Below, piece after piece: positions 1 through 6,326 of a stretch of DNA of 7,935 nucleotides. Numbering within the stretch: position 1 is the stretch's first letter; every line of letters starts with the position of its first letter. Under the pieces are notes generated by a model. That model made no database searches, was not told where the DNA came from, and worked only from the letters and a program-made list of their open reading frames with translations. A program made the position numbers and the translations under genes. Location: assembly GCA_018065745.1 (NCBI GenBank), contig JAGHSS010000137.1:1-7935 (forward strand), in the 5' to 3' direction. The stretch is from Candidatus Neoflavobacterium equi (GTDB taxonomy: Bacteria; Bacteroidota; Bacteroidia; Flavobacteriales; Flavobacteriaceae).

Positions 1-71
1 TGTTAATATGGTTAAATAAAAAAGCACTTAATTATTTGTTTTTTTATGTATATATATTGTTTTTGAATTCC

Positions 72-79
72 TATTTTTG
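72..79 (+). promoter_or_regulatory. Possible -7 promoter element of the pdhA-pdhC operon
   Basis: TATTTTTG matches the Bacteroidota -7 consensus TAnnTTTG. It would place a transcription start near 84-86 and give pdhA a 5'-UTR of about 63 nt. No well-spaced -33 TTTG is present: the nearest TTG (57-59) is only 12 nt upstream and the TTTG at 35-38 is 33 nt upstream. The surrounding region is so T-rich that a chance match is quite possible, so this is a weak call. Confidence 0.3.
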
Positions 80-148
80 TTAAACGCAATAAAAAACAAA
101 ACGTGCATTTTCAATTGAAAGGCACACGTGATAAAGAGATTACGCATT

Positions 149-1147
149 ATGAAAGAAATTACCAAAGAAGTTTACCTTAAGTGGTATGAAGACATGCAGT
201 TTTGGAGAAAATTTGAAGACAAATTAGCTGCTTTATATATTCAACAAAAAGTAAGAGGTTTTTTACATTTATACAATGGACAAGAAGCTGTATTAGCGGG
301 TGCTTTACACGCTATGGATTTGTCTAAAGATAAAATGATTACCGCATACAGAAACCACGTTCAGCCAATTGGTATGGGTGTGGATCCACGTCGCGTGATG
401 GCTGAATTGCTTGGAAAAGTGACTGGAACTTCAAATGGTATGGGTGGATCCATGCACATTTTCTCTAAAGAACACGGTTTTTATGGTGGTCATGGAATTG
501 TGGGAGCTCAAATTCCAGTAGGTGCAGGTATTGCATTTGCGGATAAATATTTAGAAACAGGCGGAGTTACCTTGACTTATTTTGGTGATGGTGCTGCACG
601 TCAAGGTTCTTTACATGAAGCTTTCAACATGGCAATGACTTGGAAATTACCAGTGGTGTTTATCTGTGAAAATAACGGATATGCTATGGGAACTTCTGTT
701 GAAAGAACTGCAAATCACTCTGATATCTGGAAATTAGGTTTGGGTTACCAAATGCCTAGTGGACCGGTTGACGGAATGAATCCAATCAAAGTTGCTGAAG
801 CAATGTCTGAAGCAATTGATAGAGCAAGACGTGGTGACGGACCAACATTCATTGAAATGAAAACGTACCGTTATAGAGGTCACTCTATGTCTGATGCACA
901 ACATTACAGAACAAAAGAAGAGGTTGAAGAATACAAAAAAATTGATCCAATCACGCAAGTATTAGATGTGATCAAAGAAATGAACTATGCTACAGCAGAA
1001 GAAATTGCAGTAATTGACCAACGTGTAAAAGACTTGGTTACTGAATGTGAGCAATTTGCTGAAGTATCTGATTTCCCAGATCCAAAACAACTATACGACG
1101 TAGTGTACGAACAAGAAAATTATCCATTCATCCCTCATAAATTATAA
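149..1147 (+). CDS. pdhA: Pyruvate dehydrogenase E1 component, alpha subunit
   Basis: This is the thiamine-diphosphate-dependent E1-alpha subunit. With E1-beta it decarboxylates pyruvate and passes the acetyl group to the lipoyl arms of E2, in the cytoplasm. The TPP/Mg motif is complete: GDG at residues 146-148 and NN at 175-176, separated by 26 residues. The conserved YRYRGHSMSD loop (240-249) carries the likely active-site His245. The 332-aa length is normal for a stand-alone alpha subunit. I start at ATG 149 because the protein then begins MKEITKEVYLKWYEDM, as I recall for flavobacterial homologues; an in-frame GTG at 128 would add seven residues that look non-conserved. No Shine-Dalgarno sequence is evident. 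pdhC follows after 4 nt, so the two are probably co-transcribed. A branched-chain 2-oxoacid E1-alpha is the main alternative, but the E2 partner and the strong similarity to PdhA make pyruvate the better reading. Confidence 0.93.
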   Translation: MKEITKEVYLKWYEDMQFWRKFEDKLAALYIQQKVRGFLHLYNGQEAVLAGALHAMDLSKDKMITAYRNHVQPIGMGVDPRRVMAELLGKVTGTSNGMGGSMHIFSKEHGFYGGHGIVGAQIPVGAGIAFADKYLETGGVTLTYFGDGAARQGSLHEAFNMAMTWKLPVVFICENNGYAMGTSVERTANHSDIWKLGLGYQMPSGPVDGMNPIKVAEAMSEAIDRARRGDGPTFIEMKTYRYRGHSMSDAQHYRTKEEVEEYKKIDPITQVLDVIKEMNYATAEEIAVIDQRVKDLVTECEQFAEVSDFPDPKQLYDVVYEQENYPFIPHKL

Positions 1148-1151
1148 TATT

Positions 1152-2831
1152 ATGGCTCAGATAATTACAATGCCGCGTTTGAGTGATACAATGACAGAAG
1201 GAGTTGTAGCCACGTGGCTAAAACAGGTTGGTGATGTTGTTAAGGAAGGTGATATACTAGCTGAAATTGAAACAGACAAAGCAACCATGGAATTTGAATC
1301 TTTTCATGAGGGAACTTTGTTACACATAGGAATTCAAGCTGGTGAATCTGCACCGGTTGATTCTCTTTTGGCAATTATTGGAAACGCTGGTGAAGATATT
1401 TCTGGATTGTTATCTGGAAATGCAGCTCCAACAGTGGAAGCTCCACAAGCTGAAACTACAGCAGTTGCTACAGAGGTTACAGCAGCAGTTGCGCCTCAAG
1501 CTACTACACTTCCTGAAGGAGTTTTAGTGGTGACTATGCCAAGATTAAGTGATACCATGACTGATGGAACGGTTGCTACTTGGTTAAAACACGTGGGTGA
1601 CCAGGTGAATGAAGGAGATATTTTGGCTGAGATTGAAACAGACAAAGCAACCATGGAATTTGAATCTTTTAACGCAGGTGTGTTGTTACACATTGGTGTT
1701 CAAGAAGGACAAACAGCTCCAGTGGACAGCGTTTTGGCTATTTTAGGACCTGCAGGAACAGATGTGTCTGCGTTTTTAAATGGAACTCCAGCTCCGGCTG
1801 CAGCAGCAGTTGAAAATGTGGCAGCAGCAGCTCCAACAGCAACAACAGTTGCAGCGCAACCAACAACAGTGGTTGCTCAAGATCAAACAAACAATCCAAC
1901 GGGAAGAATTTTAGCTTCTCCATTGGCAAAGAAAATAGCTGAAGACAAAGGAATCAATTTATCTCAGGTAAAAGGTTCTGGAGAAAACGGTAGAATTGTT
2001 AAACAAGACGTTGAGAATTTCAACCCAGGTCAAGCGGTTCAAACCATTCAATCAGCAGCTCCTCAAACTGCAGTTGCGTCAGCACCTCAGGTTAAAGAAG
2101 AGCAAAAAGCAGCAGCGGCACCGGTAAAACCGTTTGTTCCTGCTGGTGAAAAATTCAGTGAAGAAGTGAAAAACTCAAGCATGCGCAAAGTGATTGCTAA
2201 ACGTTTGAGCGAATCCAAATTTACTGCACCTCATTATTATTTGACTATTGAAGTTCACATGGACGGCGCAATGGATTCAAGAAAATTGATCAACGCTATT
2301 CCAGATACAAAAGTTTCATTTAATGATATGGTAATCAAAGCTTGTGCTATGGCATTGAAAAAACATCCACAGGTGAATTCTCAATGGACTGAAGCAAATA
2401 CCATCTTGAACCACCACATCAACATTGGTGTTGCGGTTGCCGTTGAAGACGGATTGGTGGTACCTGTTTTAAACTTCACAGACCAAATGAGCCTGTCTCA
2501 AATTGGAAGTGCAGTTAAAGATTTGGCTGGTAGAGCACGTGTTAAGAAATTACAGCCAAGTGAAATGGAAGGAAGTACATTCACCATCTCTAACTTGGGA
2601 ATGTTTGGAATTTCTGAATTCACGTCCATCATCAATCAACCAAACTCTGCTATTTTATCTGTTGGTGCCATTGTGGAACAGCCGGTTGTTAAAAACGGAC
2701 AGATTGTGGTTGGTAATGTAATGAAAGTAACTTTGGCATGTGACCACAGAACGGTGGACGGTGCTACAGGAGCTCAATTCTTACAAACTTTAAAAACATA
2801 CTTGGAGAATCCAGTCACTATGTTGGCATAA
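1152..2831 (+). CDS. pdhC: Pyruvate dehydrogenase E2, dihydrolipoamide acetyltransferase with two lipoyl domains
   Basis: This is the acetyltransferase core of the pyruvate dehydrogenase complex; it moves the acetyl group from lipoyl-lysine to CoA. Domain order over 559 residues: lipoyl domain 1 (about 1-80) with the lipoylated Lys43 in ETDKATME; an Ala/Thr/Pro-rich linker; lipoyl domain 2 (about 125-205) with Lys165 in the same motif; a second Ala/Thr-rich linker (about 210-250); a peripheral subunit-binding domain (253-290, ILASPLAKKIAEDKG onward); a third linker; and a catalytic domain from about 335 to the end. The active-site motif DHRTVDG lies at 531-537, with His532 and Asp536 intact. 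The two lipoyl domains are about three quarters identical by hand alignment and share a 39-bp perfect DNA repeat. It starts 4 nt after pdhA and is followed by a strong terminator. The gene is also called aceF in other bacteria. Confidence 0.95.
   Translation: MAQIITMPRLSDTMTEGVVATWLKQVGDVVKEGDILAEIETDKATMEFESFHEGTLLHIGIQAGESAPVDSLLAIIGNAGEDISGLLSGNAAPTVEAPQAETTAVATEVTAAVAPQATTLPEGVLVVTMPRLSDTMTDGTVATWLKHVGDQVNEGDILAEIETDKATMEFESFNAGVLLHIGVQEGQTAPVDSVLAILGPAGTDVSAFLNGTPAPAAAAVENVAAAAPTATTVAAQPTTVVAQDQTNNPTGRILASPLAKKIAEDKGINLSQVKGSGENGRIVKQDVENFNPGQAVQTIQSAAPQTAVASAPQVKEEQKAAAAPVKPFVPAGEKFSEEVKNSSMRKVIAKRLSESKFTAPHYYLTIEVHMDGAMDSRKLINAIPDTKVSFNDMVIKACAMALKKHPQVNSQWTEANTILNHHINIGVAVAVEDGLVVPVLNFTDQMSLSQIGSAVKDLAGRARVKKLQPSEMEGSTFTISNLGMFGISEFTSIINQPNSAILSVGAIVEQPVVKNGQIVVGNVMKVTLACDHRTVDGATGAQFLQTLKTYLENPVTMLA
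1266..1304 (+). repeat. 39-bp direct repeat, copy 1 (lipoyl domain 1)
   Basis: This stretch is identical, base for base, to 1632-1670, 366 bp (122 codons) downstream. It encodes the lipoylation hairpin around Lys43 and the following FESF. One mismatch (1265 versus 1631) ends the identity on the left and 1305 versus 1671 on the right. It reflects duplication of the lipoyl domain inside pdhC, with the DNA either conserved or homogenised. Confidence 0.95.
1632..1670 (+). repeat. 39-bp direct repeat, copy 2 (lipoyl domain 2)
   Basis: This is the second copy of the repeat at 1266-1304 and encodes the lipoylation hairpin around Lys165. All synonymous positions across 13 codons are shared with copy 1, whereas the DNA on both sides has diverged even where the protein is the same. 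Confidence 0.95.
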
Positions 2832-2850
2832 TTTCCTGTATTAACATATT

Positions 2851-2886
2851 AAAATCCCGTTTTTGCCTAGCAAGAGCGGGATTTTT
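2851..2886 (+). terminator. Rho-independent terminator of pdhA-pdhC
   Basis: The arms 2851-2866 and 2870-2885 form a continuous 16-bp stem with two G-U pairs and a CTA triloop. The outer part is AAAATCCCG paired with CGGGATTTT, and the inner part is TTGC paired with GCAA. A run of five T (2882-2886) completes the 3' side. It begins 19 nt after the pdhC stop codon. The A-run on the left arm could give some activity in the opposite direction, but no minus-strand gene needs it. Confidence 0.9.
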
Positions 2887-2905
2887 ATTATTTTAGCACG
2901 TCCAT

Positions 2906-2913
2906 TAACTTTG
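2906..2913 (+). promoter_or_regulatory. Promoter -7 element of the M28 peptidase gene
   Basis: TAACTTTG is an exact match to the Bacteroidota TAnnTTTG -7 consensus. A TTTA (2884-2887) lies 18 nt upstream where the -33 TTTG is expected, and it overlaps the T-tract of the preceding terminator. The element ends 5 nt before the ATG at 2919, so the predicted transcript would begin at or within a few bases of the start codon. The location right after a terminator and before a new gene supports a real promoter. Confidence 0.5.
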
Positions 2914-2918
2914 AATTT

Positions 2919-3869
2919 ATGAAAAAACTATACTGTATATTGCCTTTTCTATTGGTTGCCTGTGGCGCTAAGAAAGGGGGAGATGTTACCACGTCACAAG
3001 CTTATGAAGTTTCTCAGACTGAGGTGACAAAAACCTTGGAATTTTTAGCTTCTGACGCATTGGAAGGAAGAGCAACTGGAAGTGTGGGTATTGAAAAGGC
3101 GGCAACATATCTTGAAACGATTTTTAAAGATCATGGGATTCAACCCTATTTCAGTACGTACAAGGACACATTGACTAACTTGAATCAGAAAGCTTATAAT
3201 GTTGTTGGGTACTTGCCGGGTACTGATGCCAAATTGAAAGAGGAGTTTGTCATCTTCAGTGCGCATTATGATCATATTGGTCGTGTAAAAGAAGCTGTAG
3301 ATGGTGATGATATTGCCAATGGTGCTAATGACAACGCAGCAGGATCAACCTTGTTGACAGAAGTAGCAAAATATTATGGTAAAAATAAAAACAACAAACG
3401 CAGTATTCTCTTTGTCTTTTTTAGCGGTGAAGAATTGGGTCTGAAAGGATCTTATCACTTAGCGGACAAATTGGAAAGCAAGCATTTGAAATGGTATACC
3501 ATGTTGAATTTTGAAATGTTGGGTGTGCCAATGAACAGACCGTTCCAAGTCTATCTGACCGGGGCTAACCGTTCCAATATGGGTGATGTTATCAACAAAT
3601 ATGCTGGTGAAAATACCGTGGGTAAATTGGCTATTGAAATGCAATACAGATTGTTCATGCAATCTGACAATTATCCGTTTTTCTTGAAATACAATATTCC
3701 GGCGCATTCTGTGTCTAGTTTTGATTTTGAGAATTTCAAATTTTACCACCATGTAAAAGATGAGGCAAAACTGATGAACACAGAATTCATGACTAAAACA
3801 GTAGCACGTCTTTTACCTGCATTGGATCAAATGGTATCCAATCCAGTTAAAGAAATTAAATTGAACTAA
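2919..3869 (+). CDS. Secreted M28-family zinc metallopeptidase, predicted lipoprotein
   Basis: This is a 316-aa aminopeptidase-like enzyme of family M28, predicted to be exported and lipid-anchored. The N-terminus has a Lys-Lys pair, a short hydrophobic stretch and a lipobox-like LVAC ending at Cys15. Residues expected for the di-zinc site are present in order: His116 in AHYDHIG, the bridging Asp138 in GANDNAAG, Glu171-Glu172 in FSGEELG (general base and ligand), Glu199 in NFEMLG, and His277 in FYHHVKD. These assignments come from family knowledge and were not modelled. Natural substrates cannot be told; M28 members remove N-terminal residues from peptides, and some act on dipeptides or on N-terminal glutamine. 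It begins a new transcription unit, and its TAA overlaps the ATG of the next gene by one base, which suggests translational coupling. Confidence 0.88.
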   Translation: MKKLYCILPFLLVACGAKKGGDVTTSQAYEVSQTEVTKTLEFLASDALEGRATGSVGIEKAATYLETIFKDHGIQPYFSTYKDTLTNLNQKAYNVVGYLPGTDAKLKEEFVIFSAHYDHIGRVKEAVDGDDIANGANDNAAGSTLLTEVAKYYGKNKNNKRSILFVFFSGEELGLKGSYHLADKLESKHLKWYTMLNFEMLGVPMNRPFQVYLTGANRSNMGDVINKYAGENTVGKLAIEMQYRLFMQSDNYPFFLKYNIPAHSVSSFDFENFKFYHHVKDEAKLMNTEFMTKTVARLLPALDQMVSNPVKEIKLN

Positions 3870-4549
3870 TGAAAAATATTATAGTTACCGGTACCAGTAG
3901 AGGTATTGGAAAAGAATTGTGTTTGTACTTTGCCAATTTGGGACACCGTGTGTTGGCTTTGTCAAGAACAGTTAATACAGAATTGACAGCACATTCAAAT
4001 GTAGAACAATTGGCTTTAGACTTAGGAGATGCGTCTCAATTGTCTTTAGTTACCGCATACATAAATACTACTTTCCAAGGGAAGTTGGATATTTTGGTAC
4101 ACAATGCAGGTGCCTTGATCAACAAGCCTTTTGAAGCATTGACTTCTGAAGATTTTGAATATGTTTACCGCATTAATGTCTTTGCTGTTGCAGCTTTGAC
4201 CCAAGCGTGTTTGCCTTTTTTGGTAAAGGGAAGTCACGTGCTGACGGTGAGTAGTATGGGCGGAATTCAAGGGAGTATGAAATTCCCAGGATTGGCGGCA
4301 TACAGCTCTAGTAAGGGTGCGGTAATTACACTGTCAGAATTATTGGCAGAAGAATACAAGCCACAAGGAATTAGTTTCAACGTGGTTGCTTTGGGAGCAG
4401 TTCAAACAGAAATGTTACAAGAAGCTTTCCCTGGATTTGAAGCTCCAATCTCTGCGTTGGGAATGGCAGAATATTTGGGAGATTTGGCTTTAAATGGCAC
4501 AAAATACTTTAACGGTAAAGTGATTCAAGTATCCTCTACCACACCTTAA
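3869..4549 (+). CDS. Short-chain dehydrogenase/reductase (SDR), substrate unknown
   Basis: This is a classical-type SDR, an NAD(P)-dependent oxidoreductase with a Rossmann fold, probably cytoplasmic. The cofactor motif TGTSRGIG occupies residues 7-14; Arg11 in it hints at NADPH preference. NAG follows at 79-81, SSM at 128-130 supplies the likely catalytic Ser, and YSSSK at 145-149 supplies Tyr145 and Lys149. At 226 aa it is somewhat shorter than the usual 250, mostly through a short C-terminal substrate loop after the VALGAVQTEM segment. The ATG overlaps the TAA of the peptidase gene (TAATG), and the next gene starts 9 nt after its stop in the same frame. The context does not reveal the substrate. 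Similarity to FabG-type reductases is only at the fold level and I would not name it fabG. Confidence 0.87.
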   Translation: MKNIIVTGTSRGIGKELCLYFANLGHRVLALSRTVNTELTAHSNVEQLALDLGDASQLSLVTAYINTTFQGKLDILVHNAGALINKPFEALTSEDFEYVYRINVFAVAALTQACLPFLVKGSHVLTVSSMGGIQGSMKFPGLAAYSSSKGAVITLSELLAEEYKPQGISFNVVALGAVQTEMLQEAFPGFEAPISALGMAEYLGDLALNGTKYFNGKVIQVSSTTP

Positions 4550-4558
4550 AAATTTGTT

Positions 4559-5158
4559 TTGGAAGACATTTTGAAAAAATACATACCACCTGTATCTGTA
4601 CCTCAGGTGGTGGATATGATCAAACACTACAACGTGCATTTGAAGATTGTTGGTGAAAGACAAACCCGTCATGGAGATTACAGAAAAAATCCAGACGGTA
4701 CACACATCATCACCGTCAATGCCAATTTAAATCCGTATCGTTTTTTGATGACGCTTATTCACGAGATGGCACATTTGGTTGCCATTCAGAAATATGGGCG
4801 CACCATTAAGCCACACGGGGTGGAGTGGAAGATGACCTTTCAAAAATTGATGGTGCCCTTCATCAGACCTGAGGTATATCCCAACCATCTGCTGCCTTTA
4901 TTGGCACGCCATTTCAGGAATCCTTCTGCCAGTAGTGATACTGATGCCACCTTGTCTTTGGCATTAAAACAGTTTGATCCACCCAATGGGAAACACTATA
5001 TATTTGAAGTTCCTTATGGCGGTTTGTTTGAAACTCCAGACGGACGGGTATTCAAGAAAATTGCCCAACGCACCAAGCGTTTTGAATGTATGGATGTCAA
5101 AAATGGTAAAATTTACCTTTTTAATCCCAACGCTGAAGTGGAATTAATACAATCTTAA
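4559..5158 (+). CDS. SprT-like zinc metalloprotease-fold protein (TTG start)
   Basis: The 199-aa protein carries the SprT-like metalloprotease core: HEMAH at 68-72 provides two zinc ligands and the catalytic Glu69, and His86 in PHGVEWK is the likely third ligand. Family members are related to SprT and to the Spartan/Wss1 protease core, but the bacterial role is not settled. The protein has one cysteine (Cys177), so the four-Cys zinc ribbon seen in some relatives is absent. The C-terminus ends in YLFNPNAEVELI, which I recall as conserved in flavobacterial homologues. Start choice: the only in-frame codons between the SDR stop (4547-4549) and the conserved N-terminal helix that can initiate are TTG at 4559 and TTG at 4571. 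The first ATG (4616) would remove the conserved first 19 residues. It is probably in the peptidase-SDR operon. Confidence 0.85.
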   Translation: MEDILKKYIPPVSVPQVVDMIKHYNVHLKIVGERQTRHGDYRKNPDGTHIITVNANLNPYRFLMTLIHEMAHLVAIQKYGRTIKPHGVEWKMTFQKLMVPFIRPEVYPNHLLPLLARHFRNPSASSDTDATLSLALKQFDPPNGKHYIFEVPYGGLFETPDGRVFKKIAQRTKRFECMDVKNGKIYLFNPNAEVELIQS

Positions 5159-5180
5159 AACTAATCACGATAAACTTTTA

Positions 5181-5188
5181 TAAGTTTG
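5181..5188 (+). promoter_or_regulatory. Promoter -7 element of the guanylyltransferase gene
   Basis: TAAGTTTG fits the Bacteroidota TAnnTTTG -7 consensus and ends 4 nt before the ATG at 5193, in the 34-nt gap after the SprT-like gene. No convincing -33 TTTG lies 17-23 nt upstream. A 6-bp inverted repeat, AAACTT (5172-5177) and AAGTTT (5182-5187), overlaps the element and may be coincidental. If used, the transcript would be leaderless or nearly so; transcription from the upstream operon may also reach this gene. Confidence 0.45.
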
Positions 5189-5192
5189 CATT

Positions 5193-6260
5193 ATGAATAA
5201 AAACTATTATGCAATATTGATGGCAGGAGGCGTGGGGTCCAGATTCTGGCCCGTGAGTACTGCTGATTTCCCAAAACAATTCCACGATATGTTGGGAACG
5301 GGAGAGACATTGATTCAGAAAACATTTGGCAGATTGTCTAAAATCATGCCTAAAGAAAATATATTAATCCTAACCAATGAGTGTTATAAGGATTTGGTTT
5401 TGGAGCAATTGCCTCATGTGGATGCAGCACAATTGGTGTTGGAGCCAGATATGAGAAATACAGCACCGTGTATTTTATATGCTACATTGAAAATTCAAAA
5501 GATCAATCCAGAAGCGGTTGTGGTGGTAGCACCTAGTGACCACTGGATTGAGGATGAAATGCAGTTTGCTGAAAACTTGCGTTATTCTTTTGATTTCTGT
5601 TTGGCCAATGACAGTTTGATGACCTTGGGTATTATCCCAACGTTTGCCAATACAGGTTATGGGTATATTGAATATGACAAATTGGATACTCGTGCCATTA
5701 AGAAGGTAAAACAATTTAGAGAAAAACCAGATTATCCAACGGCTCAGAAATTTTTGAACAGCAGAAACTTTTTGTGGAATGCAGGGATATTTATCTGGAA
5801 TGTACAGGCTATTTTAAAGTGTTTCCAAGATTTCCAACCAGAGATGTACGCTTTGTTTGCTAGTGGAATTGAGGTTTACAATACTTCTGAAGAGGCTGCA
5901 TTTGTCAGAGAGAACTATTCAAAAGCTGAAAACATCTCTATTGATTATGCCGTGATGGAAAAGGCTCAAAACGTGTTTGTATTGCCTGCAACCTTTGATT
6001 GGAATGATTTGGGTACTTGGGGGTCTTTATATGACAAATTGCCCAAAGATGCACAATCCAATGCCATTGTCAATGCACAAACCATATTGGAGAATTCAAG
6101 CAACAACATCATCAGAACCCAAGGGAAGAAATTGGTTGTTGTGGATGGATTGGAAGATTACATCATTGTGGACAAAGACGACGTGTTGTTGATTTATCCA
6201 AAGAACAAAGAACAAGACATCAAGCGCATAACAAATTTGGCGCAGCAGCTGAATAAATAA
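5193..6260 (+). CDS. manC: Mannose-1-phosphate guanylyltransferase (GDP-mannose pyrophosphorylase)
   Basis: The enzyme joins GTP and mannose 1-phosphate to give GDP-mannose and pyrophosphate, supplying mannose and, through further steps, fucose for surface glycans and protein glycosylation. The N-terminal nucleotidyltransferase signature is intact: GGVGSRFWPVST from residue 12, followed by PKQF at 27-30. Other family motifs are EPDMRNTAP (from 84), PSDHW with the probable metal-binding Asp116, FREKPD (175-180), FLWNAGIF (193-200), IDYAVME (250-256) and FDWNDLGTW (268-276). At 355 aa it is the single-domain form, ending shortly after the expected C-terminal beta-helix and lacking the phosphomannose-isomerase cupin of the roughly 470-aa bifunctional ManC/AlgA type. 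It has its own promoter-like element and ends in a terminator shared with the convergent operon. The symbol is by function; the sequence does not distinguish it from paralogues used in specific polysaccharide loci. Confidence 0.93.
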   Translation: MNKNYYAILMAGGVGSRFWPVSTADFPKQFHDMLGTGETLIQKTFGRLSKIMPKENILILTNECYKDLVLEQLPHVDAAQLVLEPDMRNTAPCILYATLKIQKINPEAVVVVAPSDHWIEDEMQFAENLRYSFDFCLANDSLMTLGIIPTFANTGYGYIEYDKLDTRAIKKVKQFREKPDYPTAQKFLNSRNFLWNAGIFIWNVQAILKCFQDFQPEMYALFASGIEVYNTSEEAAFVRENYSKAENISIDYAVMEKAQNVFVLPATFDWNDLGTWGSLYDKLPKDAQSNAIVNAQTILENSSNNIIRTQGKKLVVVDGLEDYIIVDKDDVLLIYPKNKEQDIKRITNLAQQLNK

Positions 6261-6275
6261 GCCGCTATAAAAACA

Positions 6276-6315
6276 AAAAAAGGGGGAAGACTTCATGAAG
6301 TCTTCCCCCTTTTTT
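6276..6315. terminator. Bidirectional terminator, perfect 40-bp palindrome
   Basis: Two 20-base arms are exact reverse complements, centred between 6295 and 6296. Each arm has an A-run, then GGGGG, then AAGACTTCA. The outer A and T runs provide a U-tract on either strand, so the same hairpin can end transcripts of the guanylyltransferase gene (stop at 6260, plus strand) and of the mlaF-like gene (stop at 6327, minus strand). The loop is about four bases. Confidence 0.93.
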
Positions 6316-6326
6316 AAGGGTTGTTA

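Noticed and set aside
14..45. Possible terminator from an upstream gene (AAATAA paired with TTATTT, then a T run)
   Set aside because: The stem is only six A/T pairs with a 12-nt loop and no G/C clamp, so it cannot be told from ordinary AT-rich sequence.
128..148. GTG at 128 as an upstream start for pdhA, adding seven residues
   Set aside because: The added residues do not resemble the N-terminus of related E1-alpha proteins as I recall them, and the ATG at 149 gives the usual length. It also falls at the edge of the 5'-UTR hairpin.
3459..3752. 97-codon open frame on the minus strand inside the M28 peptidase gene
   Set aside because: It lies wholly within a well-supported gene, has no recognisable domain, and looks like a shadow of that gene's codon pattern.
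5193..6260. Bifunctional guanylyltransferase/phosphomannose isomerase
   Set aside because: The protein stops at 355 residues, just after the nucleotidyltransferase and short beta-helix region. There is no room for the isomerase cupin domain.
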